Source: Tillandsia leiboldiana
Lineage: Eukaryota > Streptophyta > Magnoliopsida > Poales > Bromeliaceae
Direction of reading: 5' to 3'
Assembly: GCA_029204045.2 (NCBI GenBank)
Contig: CM055075.1
Coordinates: 22,254,491 to 22,318,490 of the forward strand
Length of the DNA: 64,000 bases
Positions 32,250-44,240 of this stretch are shown here, piece by piece. The notes beneath the pieces were generated by a model. The model was not told the DNA's origin. It did not search any database and was given only the letters and a program-made list of their open reading frames with translations. Position 1 is the first letter of the stretch, and each line of letters begins with the position of its first letter. Position numbers and translations under genes: made by a program.

Positions 32250-35200
32250 AGTCTATACCTTCTACTTGAGAGTAGCCTTGAGCAACTAATCGTGCCTTGT
32301 TCCTGATGATAGTACCATCCTCATTTTTCTTGTTCTTGAAGATCCATTTAGTACCTATCACATTATGTTGCTTTGGAGGCTTCGTTAATTCCCAGACTTT
32401 GTTTCGCTCAAATTGATGGAGCTCTTCCTGCATTGCTTTAATCCAGTAGTCATCCTGAAGAGCTTCATCTATGTTCTTTGGTTCGATTAAAGATACGTAG
32501 CAAGCGAATCCACAAACCAACTGCCTTCGAGTTCTAACTCCTTCTTGTGGATCTCCAATAATATTCGATTCCAGATGATCCTTGGAGATTCGTAGCGTTT
32601 GTTGAAACGGAGTACTCGGAGATATATGAGATGATTCCTGCACATTAGATAAACTTGAAGAACCATTAGATGCATCATTAATATTGGAAGTATTATTATG
32701 AGAAGATGCAACAGTAGGAGAATCATCATCTAGAGAAATATCGAGGGTAGATTTTTCAGATGCAAAGTGAAAAGCTTCATCTACTTTAACATTTATAGAT
32801 TCTACGATCGTCTTAGATTCCAAGTTAAATACTCGATATGCTCTACTATTAGTAGAATACCCCAAGAAAATCCCTTCGTCACTTCGTGAGTCAAACTTTC
32901 CAAGGTTTTCACGGTCACGTAAAATGTAACACCGACTCCCGAAGATGCGAAAATATTTGATGTTGGGTTTTCTACCACACCATAGTTCATATGGTGTATT
33001 TAACGTTTCCGGGCGCAAGAACACACGATTAATGACATAGACAGCGGTGTTCACAGCTTCAGCCCAAAAATGTAGCGGTAAATTCCGGCTATGAAGCATC
33101 ACACGCGCCATCTCTTGAACAACCCTGTTCTTGCGCTCGACAACACCATTCTGTTGAGGTGTATAGGGTGCAGAGAATTCATGCTTAATACCGTTTGAAG
33201 TACAAAAGTCAATGAATTTAGAATTAATGAATTCTCCACCTCTATCACTTCTAACACGAATGATCTTTTCATTCTTTTCAATCATAATACGAAGGCAAAT
33301 CTCGTGAAAAGAATCAAAAGTATCAGCTTTCTCTTTTAAAAATGCTACCCAAGAATACCGAGAGAAATCATCAATCATCAAGAAAATATACCATTTACCT
33401 CCCAAAGATGGTTGACGGGTCGGCCCCATTAAATCCATGTGCAAAAGTTCCAAGGGCCGTTTTGTACCAACGTGGTTCAAGTTCTTGTGTGCAGTCCTAG
33501 ACTGTTTTCCCTTTTGGCAACCACCACACACAACGTTTTGTTTAAATAAAAGTTTTGGAACCCCCTTGACCACGTCCTTGTTTGAAATTCTAGTAAGTTC
33601 CTTAAAATTTAAGTGACCTAGCCTTTCATGCCAAAGAGTTTCATTATTCAAAGTGGCTAAGTTACAATTTTCAGAAAATTTATTAGGAACAACATAACAA
33701 TTGTTTTCAGATCTAACCCCTTTTAAAAAGAAGACATGGTCCTTATCAGTTACAACGCATTCAACAGATGAAAAGTTAACTGAAAAACCATTGTCGCAAA
33801 GTTGACTTATACTTATGAGGTTAGTCTTAAGGCCATCAACAAATAAGACGTTTTTCAAAATCGGGCCATCTGGAATAGCTACCGTCCCTTTTCCAACAAT
33901 TTTGGAAGATCGACCGTCTCCGAAAACAACAAGTCCTCCGGAGATTTTCTCAAGATTTTGAAAACTATTTTTGTCACCGGTCATGTGACGGGAACAACCG
34001 CTATCCAGATACCAAGACGAACTATCATATGCATGCAAGGAAACATTGGTAACAAGACAAGGGTAAATTTCACCTTTGCGCACCCAAACCCTTTTGGAGT
34101 GCGTCGGTAATGGTCGTGAGGTTATTCTCCTAGGTGAAGGCGTCTTGTCAGATCGATTGCCGCTCCTTGATGATGTCGTCTTGCGCGGTGAACTACCAAG
34201 GCTCTTTTCATTTGAAAGGTTTTGCTTTGATTTCCGGGGAGGCGCCTTTTTGGTAGTCGTTGCAAGAGGTGATTGAGGTGAGCGTTTGACTCCCGTCTTG
34301 CAATATCTTCTTATGTGCCCTGAAACACCACAACGAAAACATACCTTAGATCTTGACGATCCCAAAGAGGATGAAGTAGGTTTGTTGTCGTTGTTTGTCT
34401 TGAATTCCGGTGTCGGAGGAGGAGATACCGACTGAGGCACAAAAACTGTCCCACTCGAACTTGGACTGTTTCCAGTTTGAGTGTATCCGAGGCCGAACCG
34501 ATTTGATTGACCAAGACCAAGAAGTCTATCCAACTTACTCCTTCCTGAAGAGAATCGCTGTAAGTCATCCTTGAGTTGGAAAATGGTCTTTGTCATTTCC
34601 AGGTTATCCTGTCGAGCCTCGTTGTAGAGCTTTGAGAAGTGATTCGCTTTATCCACCAGATTTGCATGTTCCTTCTCAAAACGCTCATTGGACTCTTGAA
34701 GGGAAACATTTACTTTTATCAGATTTTCCCTTTCCACTTCAAGAGCGTTTGAGAGAGAAGTTACTCTTTTTGCTTCTTCTTCGAGATCATGCACTCTCCC
34801 TCTCAAACTCTTGTTTTGCTTAGCCACTTTCTTTGAATCCCTCAAAAGTCTGTGGTAGGCTAAAGCAAAATCTTCACCTTCCGAATCATCCGATTCATTG
34901 TCCGTTGCAATCTTTTCAACAGTGGAGTTGGACAACGACTCGGATGTACTTGCCATAAAGCACATGAAGGGTGAAGATATGGACGCGTGGAATGCCGTGG
35001 AGCTCTTTTCTTCATCACTCGAAGACGACTCATTTGACGTTGAGTTGTCATCCCAAGTGACGACTTGCATCGCCTTCTTCTTTGCCGGATACTTGTTGGG
35101 ACACTCCGTTGCAATGTGGTCGTAGCCTCGACATTTGAAGCATTGTAGTTGTCCCTCTGAACTTTTCTTATCCTTTGAGAAGTTCTCTTGCTTTCTTGAC

Positions 35201-35454
35201 TTGTAACTTGAAGTACCCTTGCCTTTGTTCGACTTTCCGAAGGATGGAGATTTACTTGAATTACCCCTTCGAAAGTTGCGGCGAAACTTCCTTGTCAAGA
35301 GAGCGAGCTGCTTCTCAAATTCCTCCATTGAAAGGTTCTCGTCATCGTCTGAGGAGGACGTATCCGCGTCTTCTTCCTTAGTTGTTTTCAACGCATAACC
35401 TGAAGACTTAGAAGAGGATGCTTTTCCAGAAGAATTGTTAGTAGTAAATGTCAT
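32221..35454 (-). pseudogene. C3 Gag C-terminus, protease, integrase and RT N-terminus
   Basis: This is a 1077-residue frame. In order it has an acidic/serine-rich linker, zinc knuckle 1 (CFKCRGYDHIATEC, residues 105-118), a predicted coiled coil (about 205-305), zinc knuckle 2 (CFRCGVSGHIRRYC, 372-385) and a basic linker. Next come protease WYLDSGCSRHMTG (active D484), the pre-integrase zinc domain (LWHERLGHL to CGGCQKGK) and integrase with catalytic D674, D737 and E773 (35 residues between the last two). The RT N-terminus follows (DEALQDDYWIKAMQEEL). This domain order, with integrase before RT, defines Ty1/copia. The frame is continuous with the gag frame upstream apart from one TAA, and it ends at the G-run frameshift. 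Confidence 0.92.
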
Positions 35455-35463
35455 TTCATAAGT

Positions 35464-36072
35464 TTATAATGAACCAACTAATTCTTCTACACGTATTTCG
35501 TCCGGGTGTTTAATAGTTTCAATGGCAGTAACCTTTGGGCGAAATCGTTCAGGAAGAGTTCTTAAGATCTTTCTTACAATCTTAAATTCTGGAATCTTCT
35601 CTCCCAGGTTAGCACATGAGTTTACGATATCTTGCAATCGTGTATAGTAGTCCGTGAAAGATTCATTTTCTGCCATTAAGATAGAGTCAAACTTGCTCGT
35701 AAGCATTTGCAGTTTCTGAATCTTCACGAGGTTAGTTCCCTCATGTGTAACCTGAAGAACATCCCAGATTTCTTTCGCAGTCTCACATGCTGAGACGCGA
35801 GAGAACTCAGTTTGAGATAAGGCATTAAAAATAGCATTAATTCCCTTGCCATTGTAAGAAGATGAATCTAACTCTTCCTTGGTCCATTTCGACCTAGGTT
35901 TTAAGGTGTGGACATCACCAATAAATTCAGTTGGATTAGACCATCCTAATTCAATTGATTGCCACACCCGTTCGTCGATGGAAACTAAAAAGGCTTTCAT
36001 CCGCACTTTCCAGTACGCATAATTTGTTCCATCGAAGAACGGGGGTCGGTTGATGTTTCCACCTTCAACCAT
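35464..36072 (-). pseudogene. C3 Gag N-terminal part (capsid region), ended by one stop
   Basis: The frame has 202 residues from the ATG at 36072, which follows the PBS by about 20 nt. It starts MVEGGNINRPPFFDGTNYAY and continues YWKVRMKAFL, the Ty1/copia Gag (UBN2/DUF4219-like) capsid pattern. It ends at a TAA (plus strand 35464-35466) where C4 has a CAA glutamine codon, then continues in the same frame. Gag would form the cytoplasmic particle. Confidence 0.9.
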
Positions 36073-36092
36073 TGTTTACAACCCTATTCCCT

Positions 36093-36105
36093 CTCTGATA
36101 CCACT
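36093..36105 (-). other. C3 primer-binding site
   Basis: The minus strand reads AGTGGTATCAGAG directly after the LTR, complementary to the 3' end of initiator-Met tRNA. Confidence 0.85.
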
Positions 36106-37394
36106 TGTTGGGTTATATGTAATAAGGATCTAAATAGGGGAAAAAAACACCTAGAGGGGGGTGAATAGGTGTAAACGTATAAACACTCGAAAATCGTTGC
36201 GATAAAAACCCAATGCGGAAATAAAAAATAACTCGCAAGATTTTTACGTGGAAAACTCCATCACCGGAGTAAAAAACCACGGGACCGATAACACGGCAGA
36301 AATCCACTAGAATTAAAACACGTACAAGGTGATTTACCGTACACACTTACGACTCAACCTTTTCCATACGCTCCTAGAGGATCTTCTCCGCTCGCTCCGC
36401 GACGCTTCTCGAATCCACGATCTGCGCCCAACGCCGAATCCACGGCGTCCAACGTCGAATCCACGACGTCCGACCGAGTCCACGGTCTTCACCCAATAGC
36501 ACCCTTCGAATCCACGAATGTGCCTCGCTCCGAATCCACGAGAGCGGTTGAACCTTGAATCCACAAGGACACGCGAATCCACGCGCCGATTTTTGGGGTA
36601 AATCGTTGTTTTTGGTGGTGATGATCCGCCGAATACTTAGATCAAAGATAGATCGGAAATACCATCTAAGTATTCATTAGTTTGATTCAACTCAAGATGT
36701 GAGTGTGAAAACCTAGAATCAAACTAATCAATATAGATGAAGAAACATAGAGTATTCTCTAATGATTTCCTTTCTTCTCTATATGTGGATCTAGGGCCGT
36801 ATGAAATGATATATGAAAATGACGGCTCTATTTTGGATTCTGGATCCACCCTAGAAAAAGAGTCATAGGGTCTATTTATAGGTTAGAAACCCTATGAAGG
36901 AGATAAGAATCAAAAACCTAACATTTCTGGAATTTTGACGGACGGCGATCCGGATCGGATTTGGGCGATCCGGATTGCAGTTGCAATAAAGACGGTTTCC
37001 AGAAAACAAACGTTCGGGATCCGGATCGGAATGCCTGATCCGGATCGTTCATACATTTTAGAAAACTCAACGTTCGGGATCCGGATCGTGAGATGCTGCG
37101 ATCCGGATTGAAGTAATGTATGAAACAACAACCTTCGGGATCCGGATCGCTGGCTCTGATCCGGATCCTGAACATGTCCGAACACCAGTTTTTGATTTTT
37201 ATACAGTTAAAAATTCTTCCAAGTGTTTCTACACTACAAGAAGTATTCGGATCACACAAAATTTTTAGTTAAACATACCTGATCCTTTTGAATTCTTCTT
37301 TCTTGAGATTGAGTTAAATGATCCAACTTTCTTCACCTTCAATCTTCAAGACTTGAAACTTTCACGAAACTACGCCAACTCAAATTCCGTAACA
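36106..37394 (-). repeat. C3 5' LTR (1289 bp)
   Basis: On the minus strand it runs from TGTTACGGAATTTG to TATAACCCAACA. The CGG palindromes (about 36940-37170) are fewer than in C4, the TATA box is at 36873-36879, and the hairpin series is complete at 36399-36587. The AGGATCTAAATAGG region matches the LTR at 61382-62732 better than C4, but the palindrome block differs from both. Confidence 0.9.
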
Positions 37395-40300
37395 GGGTGT
37401 ACTGTTCCGGCGGCCGGAGAGGCGGCGGCGGGCGGCGGAGCGCGGCGGCCGGCTGAGGCGCAGCTGCTCGGTCCACAGCGGGAGCGTGCACCCGGGCGCG
37501 GGCCACGTGGCGTCTCTCGGTTGGCCGGCGCAGCAGGCACGGTCCACGGGAAAAGCGTGGTGTACGGTGGACCGGAGGGTGACACGTGGCGGCGTGTGAT
37601 TGGTGTGGTGTAGCACGCTCGGTCCACGGAGCAGGTTGGGGAGCGCCTCGGGATGCGTGCGTGCAGAGGCACAGGCGGCGGGCGCAGGCGCGCACGTGGG
37701 CGCGTTGACGCGCGGTTCCCGCGCGTGGGCGGCCACGTGTCGACTTCCGCATGGAGCCACGCGGCGCCGTGTGAGTGGGTGGCGTTGGCTGTTGCCTGTT
37801 GTGAGCTGACGTGGCATCACCTGGTTAATCCGGGCGCACATAGTGTTGGGCCGGGCCCAACACTGTAGCCGGCCGGTATGTGCAGGCGCCCGGAAAATCG
37901 GCCCAAAAGCCTAATTTCGTTGATTTTTGGGATTTTTTCGGGTGAAGCCTATTTAAAGGTCCCTTTCCCTGCGTGTAGAGGCTTTTCCCGAGCTCTTTTT
38001 ACCCAGCACCCCTCACCAAAGTTTTTGATCTCCTCGCTGTGCATCTCGTAGAGAAGGCCCGGATTTTTTGGGAGCCGCGGCATTGGCGACTTCGGCATCG
38101 TAGCGCAGAGCGACATACTTTCATCGAAGGCTCGTGATCGTCGCACTTTGGTCTGGGAGGTCCACAGAGCTACCCCGACAGTGTTTTTGGACGTTTTATG
38201 CGGCGTTGGATTCACGAGAGGTAGATCTACGATTTTTGTGTTGTCCACTTTTCTCAGATTTGAGCTTTGTTTGGGGTTCCGGGTACATTTTTAACCCCCT
38301 TTGCCGCTGATGGAATTTCTGGAAAGCGACACCTTGCCAGATTTTTATCTCCACGCTCGGACATCGGATTGAGATGCTCCTATACACTTTTTGCATCTAC
38401 GCAACGCAAGGATTATCACCGTATTTTTCTTGGATTTTTCTGAGGCTTGCCCGGAGGTATAATTTTCTCCCTTATCTGTGCATGGATTTACAGTAGTGTT
38501 GTTGTGAGGTTTTGCGCACCTGTGTTGTGGAATTTGTAACTCGGCCTACGGGGCTCGGAATTGGGCGTGCAGGTACCCATTTCGAAGGTCTCAACGCGAG
38601 GATCGCTGTGGTATTTTTATTGGATTTTTTAGGAGCCCTTTCAGTAGGTGAAAAATTGCATCTTTGGGGACTGATTTTTAGACTGCGTGTATTTGGTTAA
38701 TTGTTGGAATAAAGTGTAACTGTGAACCCTGTGTTGTACCCAGGAGGAGTTGTTCTGGGATTTTGTGACTGTGGATTATTGGTGGTTGCTGCTCCTGGTG
38801 TTTTCAGCTGTTGGATCTTGGACAGTTAGCATTTTCAGGTGGGTGGCCCTGTCTCCAAGATTGATGGACTGTACTTTAAGCCTGCTATTGTAGGGCTATG
38901 CATGATAGTGAATTCTTGTACAGCATGCTAGAATGTAGGAATCGCTATTCCTTATTTTACCTGATGATTTTGTCATCTCCTTGCTTTCTACCATATGTAA
39001 ATTGTTGTTATCTTGGAACTTGACCTAGCACCCCCGTCATATGCTGCATGTGTAGCCAGACAAGAAGAAAACTCTAACTTGGGCTAGGTTTATTCCGTTT
39101 TAGACATCCACACTTCTTTTCCTTCTTGGAAATAGTGTTACTCGCCCGGATAGTGGGCCGAGTGGTCGGGATTCCTTTAGTGTGGGATGCGTTTTACACT
39201 CGTGCTTGGGAGAGAGTGGAGTCTGGTAGATGTGGTTGATCGATCATCTGTGGCGGGAGCCGTTTGGGTAGACGGTGGTCCCGAGATGTTCCATTTTCTT
39301 GTTTTATCGGTCGCCGCTGTGTTAGTGGCAGCAGTTTATCAGTGATAGCAGGACCTTGAACCCAGAACTATTTTTGGACACACATATGATTTTTAGTCAA
39401 CCAATGTTTTCTTCCAAGCATCGTAGGGTCGCCGAGTCTGTTCTTGTTTGATTGGACAAAGGCATTAGCTCTACGAGGCTTGGATATAAAACCTGTTTTC
39501 AATTGTTTTCCTAAAAAGAACTAAAAATCATTAAATATAGATTTATTTCAGATCAAATGGCTTCTGGTACGAAATGTCACCTTTTCCCTATAAATGTAAC
39601 CACTCGAGATGATTCGAGTGGTCTGGGTTCCAAGGGCTACCTTTTTCTTTGGGACGAGAACAACGAGAGGCTATGCCTAAAGCCTGTTCTTGTTTGATTA
39701 GGGTTATAGGTTCTAGTCTTTTCGGGTTCCCGGACCCTTTATTGTGTCTGTTGTGGAGTTTATCCTGTCAGTGAGTCTGCAGGTTGGGTTGATGTTTTGT
39801 TATTGGGAACCGTCGGGGTTGACGGTGGTCCCGGGTCGTTGAGTGTTGTCCGACCAGTTTTGTTAGCCCTGAGTGGTGGGTTGATCCTGGCTGTGGAGTA
39901 TCTTCAGCCAGTGTGTTTTGTGCTGTGAGTTATTGGAGAGGCTAGTGTCTCGTGTTCGTGTGAGCTGATCAGCTGAGTCGTCGAGAGTGCTCCGACCGTT
40001 GTGCGAGATGATTGAGAATTCTGAGTCTTTCCGTTCAGAGCATGAGCGTGGATTTTGGACTATAGCCTGCAGTGCCACCTGAGAGACAGAGTGCGCGGAT
40101 ACCTTTTCCTCGGTGGGGTTGCGCCCCTCGAGAGCCACGCCCGGGGTGGATTTGCTACTTTTGTATCGCGACTTGTCGACGCAGTCCCTCTGGCTGGGCC
40201 AGTTTTGGCAATCACGGACGCCCTACGTCAGTCCGGTCCTACGTGGATGTAACGGCAGTAGGTAGGCGCAGGTTTGACGGGACCCGAGGAGGCAGTCAGT

Positions 40301-41021
40301 GTAGATTGGGTGATCTGAGTTGAGGGATAGTAGATGCATCATGTTTCCATCTGTTCCACTTTTGAGCATCTAGATAGAGGCATAGTGGCTGTAGAGTCTT
40401 TCTTTTCCAGCTATTTTCTTTTAGTACCACTTTGTTACTTTATGCCTCTAGTAGACTTAGTGGGCAGACCGTCGGGCTTGTTGGCGGCACCCACTGAGAA
40501 CTACTGTGGAATGTAGTTCTCACACCCGTCGTGGTGTCTTTTCCCCAGGGACTTCTACTCCTGTTCCTGTTGCTCCAGTTGCTAATTCTTCTGGCCGAGG
40601 TGAGGGAGTCGCGAGCTAGTTCCCTACCCGTCGTTGGAGTGTAGCGGTACCCCTTCAGAGGAGAGCTTCAGTAGATTAGTTATTTTTTTCTTCTTTTGAG
40701 AGACTGATGTAGTGAGGATATGATATGTATTGAGAGCCTGTACACTGATTTATTTATTGGAGATATCTCCCTGTTGAGTTCTGAGTTTTGTATTAGAGGA
40801 CTTTGCGTATGATCGTATTTGGGAGATGGACATTGTATCTTTATTTCCAGTTGTACAGTGGTTGATTATACTTTTACAGCATATTATTTTATTTTTAGCT
40901 CTGATATCTGTTAGCTGTAGTACATTTCTTGCAGGTAGGACGCTTCGCCTATGCGGAGTTTGGCATAGGTGGCGGATCTGTTGGCGAGCCCGGGTCGCAG
41001 TTTCGACCCCGGGGCGTGACA
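37395..41021 (+). repeat. G1 5' LTR, 5'-truncated by C3
   Basis: It is colinear with 44612-48249. TATA-like CTATTTAAAGG is at about 37958-37968. The first 450 bp are very GC-rich, which keeps long frames open on both strands. It ends GGGGCGTGACA. Confidence 0.9.
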
Positions 41022-42784
41022 GATTAGAGTGGTATCAGAGCCTAGGTTGTAGGTCATTATGGACTTAAAAACCCTAGGCTTGTGGTTGGACATTAGGATG
41101 ACTACGTGAGAGTCTTGACTTTTAGCGAAAGTCCTGATTGAGTTTTATACCTCTCCCAAGAGACGGGATGAGTGATTGGCATGTTTATTCTCCTAAGCGA
41201 TTATGTTGGCTGCAGACAACATAATGCTATGGAATGGATGGCATGTCTTAGACTTTCGCTTGATTGGGTCGATTGGTTGTTGTGTCCTGATGTTTGTTAT
41301 TGTGCAGTGGCATCTTCAGTTGTACCAGTGGCACCGATGGAGCGAGCAGCCCCCTCCGTGCCGACGAGTAGTGCCGAGGCACCGAGACAGGGTGGACAGT
41401 GGATAGTAGATGAGCTTTGGGACATCATTGATTGATGGAGCCAGTCTCGGCAGATGAACCACCCCGACTCGTAAGATTGAGTTTGGAGCCTTTGGAGGCA
41501 GAGTCGTGGTTGGTGGTAATGGAGTGACTACTTGAGAGCCTCCCTGTGCTAGAGAGTTTTTGCAGTTGTTGAACTGCGCGCTCCAGATTTCGAGGGACGA
41601 GGCGCATAGGATATGTGTGGCTGGGAGTGGATTGCGCCAGGATACCATTCAGTTTAGTTGGTCCCTCCGTTACGGATTATTGACGCTTCGATGGAGTAGG
41701 CGTGGTGTATGGAGCGTGGCGTTGCAGTTCCTTTGGATAGGGATCTGCCGCCAGAGGCGAGTTCTGGACTTTGGTGCTTCGCGTCGGGTGATGGAGGATA
41801 GATTGGTCGGCAGAGACATTTCTGATTTCTTTTTCCAGGATAGCGGATTTCTGAGATGCCAGAGATCGGGTGGACCCCGATGGCAGCATCAGCGTCTTTA
41901 TTAGAGTGGCGCAGCGGTATCGTGGATTTGTTATCTGCGGAGGACCCTATTCGTCGCCTCAGTGTGAGCGGAGACAGAGGTCGTGCTCCCTTGTGGATAG
42001 CCTTGATTTCCAGGCAGATTGAGCGACGACCACCTTCATCGAGCGGATGAATCTGTGCCGCCCGGTTGGAGGGCGCCACGGTAGTGGATCGAGTGTCGCA
42101 GGTGGGATTTCATCACAGCAGTCGGAGTTAGAGCGTGTTGCATTCCTGCATGGACTAGAGGCAGATTTGTTACCACGTGCACTCGAGGTACAGGTTCCTG
42201 TTAGTGTTATGCATGTGGAGGAGGCTTGCTGGTCGAGACAGTTAGAGCGCACAGGTTGTGGCGGTTGTGTGAGAGGTGCTTACGGCGGCATCGGGACTCA
42301 AGGATATCCCTGTTGCCCATGAGATCCCGGGTGTGATTTCACCTGAGCTGTTGATGATGCCGCCGGCTACGGAGATAGAGATTGCGTTTGACATGGTTCG
42401 CGGAACCGCGCCACCCTCGACAGCACCCCATTAGATATCGTCGGTAGAGCCGAGAGAGCTGATGGCGCAGTTGCAGGATCTAATGAATCGAGGGGTCTGT
42501 TTGACCTAGTGCCACGCCGTTGGTATACGGTGGTGATGCCACGTCGTTGATACACAACTGTGAGGGCCCTTTTATGGTTCGAGTGTAGATAGGTCCGGGT
42601 GGTATCTAGAACCTTTTGATGGAGTCATACTCCGGCAGTTATTGTATGGTGCGAGTACCTACTTGGAATCAGACAGCCGAGGACCTTGCCTAGATGGCGT
42701 TCAGGACACGGTAGGGCATCATGAGCTCATAGTGAGGCCAATTGGATTGATTAATGCCCTGCCACTCTTATGATTTGAGGAATT
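41022..42784 (+). other. G1 internal region: PBS and unrecognised sequence
   Basis: The PBS TGGTATCAGAGC is at 41030-41041. In a Ty3/gypsy element, gag and protease should follow. No zinc knuckle or DTG/DSG protease motif can be read here and all frames are broken, so this part is either deleted or decayed beyond recognition. Confidence 0.6.
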
Positions 42785-43640
42785 GTGCTCCAGCTATACT
42801 TGATTGGATTGGTAACAAGATCCTCCAGGGATATTTTGATCTACTCCCAGAGCGACTTGGAGCACGAGGAACACTTGTGGATGTGCTACCATGCCCGTGT
42901 GGATGAAGCTATATGCCAAGTTATTGAGGTACAAGTTGTAGCTTCAGAAGCATACCTTCTTAGGTCACTTTGTTCGAGCCGTAGGAGCGGCGGTGGAATC
43001 CGGCCAATATGGATACTAATCGGGAATTGGCCGAGATCGACAATTATTGTCGAGGTGAGGAGCTTCTTAGATTGGGCAGTGCCGGGAGAACTTGGCGGAC
43101 GGATGATGAGACTGACACCAGCACTGATTTCAGCTTTGTCAGCGGTGGGAGATGGATTTGCGAGTTATAGTGATGCCTCCCATAGTGGCTATGGAGTACC
43201 GTGGGTTTATCTTCGGTCTGTGCTTTATCAGTCCAACCATATGAGTATTGTGGCAGGACGAACCGCTGTTTTGTAGGCAGCTTGGATCCCACAGTTGAGC
43301 CTTTCAGTACGCCTATTATTTCCGGCTTTGATTGATATACCTGGGCATAGGCCATGCCTGCTTGGCTATCGGTTCTGATTACTCAGCATTTCTGTTCTAT
43401 ACTATATGATAGGTTAAGATTTCAACTTCAGTTTGCAGTTTCTGCCATGCGGCGCCAGTGGAGACTACAGCTTTCAGCATCTTGAATGGAATTTACTCGG
43501 ATTGTCGTCGATGGTTCAGACTTGTGACCGTGGATTTATCGTTGGGTTATTGTTGAGCATTCTGGATCACCCAGACAGGGCCATGGCGTTGGCGGATACC
43601 TGGAGCAGGAAAGCTGTCTGGGGTTGAGTTAGATGATTCC
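42785..43640 (+). pseudogene. G1 pol remnant: Ty3/gypsy RT and RNase H
   Basis: Fragments of a Ty3/gypsy polymerase are visible in shifting frames. DILIYSQSDLEHEEHL near 42830 corresponds to the RT palm, though the catalytic FIDD is altered to SSRD. NWPRSTIIVEVRSFL is near 43030, SDASHSGYG (RNase H active-site region) near 43165, and ALADTWSRKAV (the usual VADALSRKA) near 43590. The segments are shorter than normal and separated by deletions. It is non-functional. Confidence 0.75.
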
Positions 43641-44240
43641 ACAACTAGCGCTGTACGGACTATTGGGGCAAACATGGCTTGTGGTTGTGTCCCTGAGGGT
43701 TCCTTTGGATGATAGACCGCGGCTGAGTAGTTCACTCGGATGGTCAAGATTTGGGAGTGACCGAGTGAGGACCCCTCCTTGTTAGGGCTCTTTTCCTTAT
43801 TGGATAATCGTGTGGGTGTGCTTCGGGTTGCCTTGGTTGAGTTGACACAGGATGTGGTTTGGTGCGTGTGGCACTGGTGGTTATTTTGTTTTCCCCCCCA
43901 GCTTTTTGATGGAGTCCCTGAGGTTTTTCCCATGTTTCAGCGCGGAGTGATGTGCTTTTGGATCCCTCGCCCGTGATTTACTCGCCCCATTTGAGATCAG
44001 TGAGTGTTTGGAGTACGAGGGATGCCCGTTGCGAATTCTGGCTCGTGAGGTGAGGGAATTGCGCAATCGGGCTATGCCGTACTGGTTGTTATTGTTGTAG
44101 TTATTGTGGAGTAATCACGGGGAGTGAGTGATGACTTAGGAGCTGGAGATGGTGATGTTGAGTACTCACCCTTGGTGTTTGTGACTCATGGTGGAATTGT
44201 GTTAGTTTCGAGGACGAAACTTTCTTTTAGTGGGGGAGGA
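43641..44240 (+). other. G1 3' internal end with polypurine tract
   Basis: No integrase motif is readable. The region ends in TTTCGAGGACGAAAC (about 44206-44220) and the PPT TAGTGGGGGAGGA (44228-44240), immediately before the LTR start TGTGAGGACC. Confidence 0.7.

Larger units (their letters stand above)
28895..37394 (-). mobile_element. C3: Sirevirus with almost intact gag-pol; 3' LTR missing in the gap
   Basis: On the minus strand the order is 5' LTR (37394-36106), PBS (36105-36093), gag, protease, integrase, RT, RNase H (36072-30954), spacer, CGG/TATA block (30020-29848), leader intron (29733-29353) and a damaged 3' ORF running into the gap. It sits inside the 5' LTR of G1: the plus-strand sequence after 37394 (GGGTGTACTG) corresponds to position 44612 of the other G1 LTR, and GGGTG is the expected target duplication. 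Relative to C4 the coding region has one stop and one frameshift. Confidence 0.9.

Noticed and set aside
37339..37841. Long overlapping open frames on both strands (up to 153-169 residues), also at 44491-45094 and 48855-49643
   Set aside because: They lie in very GC-rich LTR sequence where stop codons are rare. They overlap on several frames and resemble no protein.
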